Of a stretch of DNA of 64,000 nt, positions 59,179-64,000 are shown one piece after another. The number at the start of each line of letters is the position of its first letter. Positions within the stretch are counted from its first letter, which is position 1. The notes under the pieces were generated by a model that was given only the letters and a program-made list of their open reading frames with translations, was not told the origin of the DNA and did not search any database. Both the position numbers and the translations under genes were made by a program. The stretch lies in NCBI RefSeq assembly GCF_047948215.1, contig NC_134455.1:165770575-165834574 (forward strand), in the 5' to 3' direction. The DNA is from Lycorma delicatula. Lineage: Eukaryota > Arthropoda > Insecta > Hemiptera > Fulgoridae.

Positions 59179-62100
59179 TAATTTTATAGTATTATCGTAA
59201 ACATACATCTACCAGAGATGATAGACTAGCCAGTCTGGAAAATTGATAAAATTAAGAACAAATATTGTAACTTTTTTGAATTTTATTAATAAAACCACCA
59301 TAGAAGACTGAACATTGTTATTTTCTTAATACCTTTCAGTCTACACTGTAAATATTTAATTAAGAGCACAGGGATTATAGGAGAGACCTTAATTATTGTT
59401 ATCAGTGGCTCTAGTCTTCGTTATTCATAGGACTGCAATTATCTTCGTAATTGCTTGACACAAATAATTGTCATCACTTCCATCGACAGCATTAGAAATA
59501 AAACATTTTCAGAACGATTTTCTAATTAAATCATCCTGTATTGACACGCAGGCTATTTTTCCAACCGTCATAACGGATAAAATGATGCGTGTGGTACAAA
59601 CGCCATCAGAAATCAACGAACATTACATTAACCAATTTTTTTTGTACCTAATTAATAAATAAAATAATAATTTTCCTTTGTACATACTTTTACACATGCG
59701 AATGACGTTGAACAGATTATTAGTTTTTATTGTTGTTTCTAGTAGAGTTAACTACTAATCTATCGTTAATGGATAGAAATAGGTGTTTGTGGATAATTAT
59801 TATTTACGCATGAAACCTGCGTATTATCTAATGACGTGTTTAATTTGAACGCATTTTTTTACAGAAGTATGGTCCAGTTACCATTTGTTTTAAACATTTA
59901 CTACACGCCAGGGAATTAAGATAAAACACTGACCTTGTAAGCTCTAGTTCAAATCCCACCCAGTCTAGCTAGAATTTATTATTTGAAACAAGGCTCATTC
60001 TATTACCACAGCTGTTTTTCAGCAGTGCACAATGTATTGGTGATCAAAAGCTTCTGGGCAATTATAATTTATTTAATTGCACTAATTATAATTTATTTAT
60101 TTATACTTATTTTCTTATAAAACTTCCCCATAATCAGGTAAAATACGGAATAATATTAAAGAATCGTAGAAGCGGCAAGAACTCTTCTAATCGTAGATGG
60201 ACTTAGTTTCCATAAGATTTTCTAAATCAACATTAAATTTTTTTCCCGGTCCAAATTAGCGGCAACTAGTTTCTTTCTGCAACTTCGTCAATCATAATTT
60301 ACGTAATAAAACAACTGACAAATTCTATTTTAAGTAATTACGTTAGTGTATCTTTTAAACGTATTTCATACTATTTTAGCAATCTGATTAAAAAATATAT
60401 ATATATAACCGTATAATAGTAAAGTAAAGGCGAATAAAGATACTGCTCTTTTTTCCAAAAGGTTTTTGTGGTATTTGTGAATAAATAATTCAAATTCTTT
60501 AAGATGTTACGACATGAAGAAATCTTCTATAAAACATTTCAGAAAATTTCCAACCTGATATACACGAATATCGGACATTTTACGTTTTATTTACATACGC
60601 ATTATGTTTTGTTTACAATAAATAAATAAGTGAACAGAATTAGTTCTACACGTAAAAATACTTTTAACTTCTGGCATTTGGCCAAAATTTGAAATTCCTA
60701 AGTAATTGTTATAATTTACGTTGTAAGTACGTTTTGAAAATAAATATCACAATTTCCTACACTATGTTAACATCCATTTCACCTTGAAAAACTATTTTAA
60801 AATAATAATAATATATCAATATGTCAATTGTATAACGTATAAACAATGAATAAGTATAAGTGCGGCATTATGATACTCAATAAATGTATTTAAAGTATTT
60901 TAAAAATTAAATATATCACCGCAGTATTTAAACTCCCTTCCTTCCCTCATTAAAAAAAGTTTGATAAATTCAGTAAGTTTAAAGTTGTAACAGTTCTTGG
61001 AACAGACACAACGTAATGTTGAGGATACTTACAATTAATAGTAAGTATTAAGCCAATAAAATTTCAGAATAAATCCTTCTTACCTGAAAAAAAAATTAAA
61101 ACAATTCTATTAGTTATCAATAAACATAATTTTTACTTAAGTACATTACATAAAAAGAAAAATGCTATGCTTTACATAATAAGATTAAAATATTAGTAAT
61201 CGTTTACAAAAGTTCTCTCTGGACATTGTTCAGAATATTATATGTTTTATCGCATCTTCATGTTTCATTGAAAGGTGAAGCTAAAAGAATATCATTATTA
61301 ATTTCTGATCAAATGTCACGAAGGAACAGCAGAGCTAATTTTAATTATGAGGAATGTATCTGTAATGTAAACTATAAATATAAACTTTAATACGCACATC
61401 AAACTATAATAGGGATAATATAATGCTAATACTCGAGTAACTCTTAGAACTGTAAGCATTGTTATAAGTGATATTGTAATAAGTTGACTAACTGTCAATC
61501 ACGAAAGTTCTGATGAATATAAAAATATGTTGCTATGATTATTTAGAAGTCGTATTTATCATTACAGTGCATATCATATAATTACTAATTTTTTTTTGGA
61601 TAGAAACAACATTTAATTTTTCTTTTATAAAAAAAATTAATTTATTAATAACTAATTTATAGAAAAATTAATAAGATTGAGATAAGACTCTAGTAACAGT
61701 TTTCAAATTTCCTTTAACAATTTTATAGGAATAGTAAATCCCCCCAATCTTAAAGTACTTTTTTTCTGAAAAAACTTAAACCGGCAATAAAAAAAGATAA
61801 ATAATGCACTAATATCACATAAAACAAGCTCATACAACCTTGCGACCTCAAGCAATATTTTGCAATATTAATTATTATATTTATAATACTTCTTACATTA
61901 ATTGCTATATTTTGTCACCTGATTACAGAATAACCATTTAAGTTAAATACGCAACTAAGAAATTTGTTTTGTACTGCTAAAATAAAATAACAAAAAACTT
62001 AAATTTTTGCTATGAAATCGAAATTAGGTTAATGGCGATGTATAATTAAAAATTAATCAAAATCCTTCTTTTTTTTTTTACTAATTATATTGCACGGACA

Positions 62101-63416
62101 TAAAATTCCATTTTGAGAATATAATTTTCACAGATGTACCGTGAATTCATTGTTGGAACACGTTGAGCAACAGTGTTGTTTCGTTACATTTTCCTCTCCG
62201 CGTACACATGAACGAAATTACCGGAAGAGGGAAATCAATATAATTGCGTATTATTTACTGACTAATATAAACAAGAGAAGTGAACGCATACTAAATAGAA
62301 AATTTGCTAATTTTATAAACTCCAATCGATGATTATTTAAAAATTATTACAACGGTTAAGTTTTTTAAAAGTTAAGTTTTTCCAACCATTCAATTCTTAC
62401 AAAAACTGTTATCAGATTGATAAGTTGTAGTTTTTCCATGCTTTTATCTTTCCTCCTAGTGCAGACTAGGGCGATCATCTTCATTAGCCTTTCGCACGTT
62501 TTGTTTTTTCTTGAATTTTAAATATTATGTAAAATGACATTTCATGGTAATTTATACAAAAGAAACTAGTTTATTAGCTTATCAGAAAAAGTCAACAACC
62601 TTTGTTAATTGGAAAAAAAAGTTAAAAAAGATTTAGAAAAGATTACGGATTATTATAAAACGTGCCAAATATTAAATAAACACACAAATAAATATTATAG
62701 CTAATGTAATACTGGAATCTTTTTTTTAACAATCTTTTCATAAAAGAGTGCATCACTAATACAATTTTAAATAATGCAATTTTAAATAATTCAATTGATG
62801 GAATGTTTTTAACAATGCCTTTTTAATTACACAATAGTAAGAGGGTATTAAAATTTGAGGTATTAGGTAAAAAGGTACACGCTGTATGCCGAATACGGTT
62901 GCAATTCGTCTCGCTAAGGGTAGTAATAATTGGAGATTGGCGATTTGATGATGTCATTCTTCCGTACTTTAAAATGAAACGATTTTGCTATCAGCGACAA
63001 CCGCTGGCGATCATATCAACGTCGTTCCTAGAAAAACGATTGAATTTAGATTAGATTATTTTAAATTATTCTTCATAATCACTTATAATTCATCCTGAAA
63101 TTTTTGTTTTACGAGTAAACTCCACGGACTGCAAGAATGTAGATCATTTTCCAAAACAGGTTTTTTAACGTTCTTCTAGGGAAGTTTATCAGCCAGACTA
63201 TTTTCCCAAAAGTTCAACCACAAAAAATTTATTTTAAGTTCTTCAAGGAGCGAAAATTAAATGGTTTATTATAATACATATAAATACAAACACGCGGTTG
63301 ATTCAGAGATCGTGTAACGAAGTAAATACGAAATGTAAACAAACATTAAGTTAATGTAATAAAGAAGATAAATAAAAGACAAACGACCGATAATAAATAA
63401 CGAGAATTTAACGCTT

Positions 63417-63458
63417 CGTTAATAGCGTGCTAGTGTAGTTTAGCAGACGCTATTAACG
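63417..63458. repeat. 12-bp perfect inverted repeat with 18-nt loop
   Basis: CGTTAATAGCGT (63417-63428) and ACGCTATTAACG (63447-63458) are exact complements. Confidence 0.85.
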
Positions 63459-63610
63459 TTGTCAAGGACGTTAAGATTATTCGATGTCGACTGATGAGAG
63501 CTAACGCATTTAACGCTTACTTAACGTACAGATTTTAATGGGCCAGCAAACCCGCACTTTCATTATTCGTGCAGTTTAACTTAATTAAATTCCGCAAAAT
63601 CGGAGCTATC

Positions 63611-63629
63611 AAAAAAAAAAAAAAAAAAA
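63611..63629. repeat. Poly-A tract (A19)
   Basis: Nineteen consecutive A bases with no recognisable SINE or LINE body upstream. Confidence 0.9.
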
Positions 63630-64000
63630 TTAGTGGTCGTGTAGTTTGTCAAATTCATTACAAAAAATAAATATCAGTTATTTTAGTTGTAAATAATATA
63701 AATACGAGAATAACATGGAGAAAAGTGTATGCAACTGTTAACTATGGCAAAGAATAGCCTAATGCTTAAGTCTTAGGTAGGGAACGAAAAGTTAGAACGG
63801 CCGTTATAATAACCGTCCTAATTAACAAGCAGTATATTTCAATAACGAGTTACTTACAAAACAGTAATACATGTATTTTCTATTAGTAAATGCAAATAGA
63901 TAATTAACTATCGAAATGTGACCAAATGTTTTTAATCAGGTCAAAAGTTAGTGTAACAACGCCAATGACTCATACCCTCTCCACTATGTTTTACATTCCT

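Larger units (their letters stand above)
59179..64000. other. AT-rich sequence, no gene recognised
   Basis: No transposon motif or plausible exon was recognised over 4.8 kb. A B-box-like TAGTTCAAATCCCACC near 59945 might mark an old tRNA-like repeat. A hairpin (63417-63458) and an A19 tract (63611-63629) lie near the right edge. Confidence 0.45.

Overview
The window looks like AT-rich nuclear DNA from an insect. I infer the group from the transposable-element content: R1/Jockey-group non-LTR retrotransposons, several IS630-Tc1-mariner families and tRNA-derived SINEs. Hemiptera is my best guess, but nothing here proves it. I found no convincing host protein-coding gene, no rRNA, no canonical tRNA and no CRISPR. 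The stretch reads as intergenic or deep intronic DNA filled with decayed mobile elements. Almost all ATG-started ORFs are short and AT-rich, or are shadows or fragments of transposon proteins.

Layout, left to right. 1-5 kb: a decayed mariner-type transposase tail, a SINE inserted into an older SINE with a visible 15-bp target-site duplication, and a Tc1/IS630-like transposon (3446-4757) with both terminal inverted repeats (TIRs). 8.6-9.0 kb: an internally deleted R1-type retrotransposon. 10-13 kb: two SINEs and a dead mariner. 13-21 kb: AT-rich DNA with a (TAA)n microsatellite. 21.6-25.7 kb: the 3' part of an R1-group ORF2, a fold-back element, a short element ending in ACTTCCTTGTACG, a dispersed direct repeat and a SINE. 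28-32.3 kb: palindromes, a LINE tail, a variant SINE and a CpG-rich TIR element. 34.2-35.9 kb: a mariner-like element that took two SINE insertions. 41-42.5 kb: a second copy of that mariner family. 46.8-49.4 kb: a second ACTTCC element and a 1.76-kb transposon with about 375-bp TIRs. 49.9-50.3 kb: a probable LINE tail. 52.2-52.4 kb: an unexplained CpG-rich patch. 54.4-57.2 kb: an R1-group element with gag, endonuclease and partial RT joined to its 3' end. 58.3-59.2 kb: a mariner-like element with TIRs. 59-64 kb: AT-rich, with nothing recognised.

How the parts relate: the autonomous families (mariner-like, Tc1-like, R1) are all broken here. The SINEs carry RNA polymerase III promoter boxes and would depend on LINE enzymes from elsewhere. 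The nesting gives a relative order of insertion: SINE into SINE, and two SINEs into one mariner. The most notable structures are the long-TIR transposon at 47638-49400, the nested SINE at 1190-1773, the stem-loop shared by two internally deleted R1 copies, and the ACTTCCTTGTACG element family.
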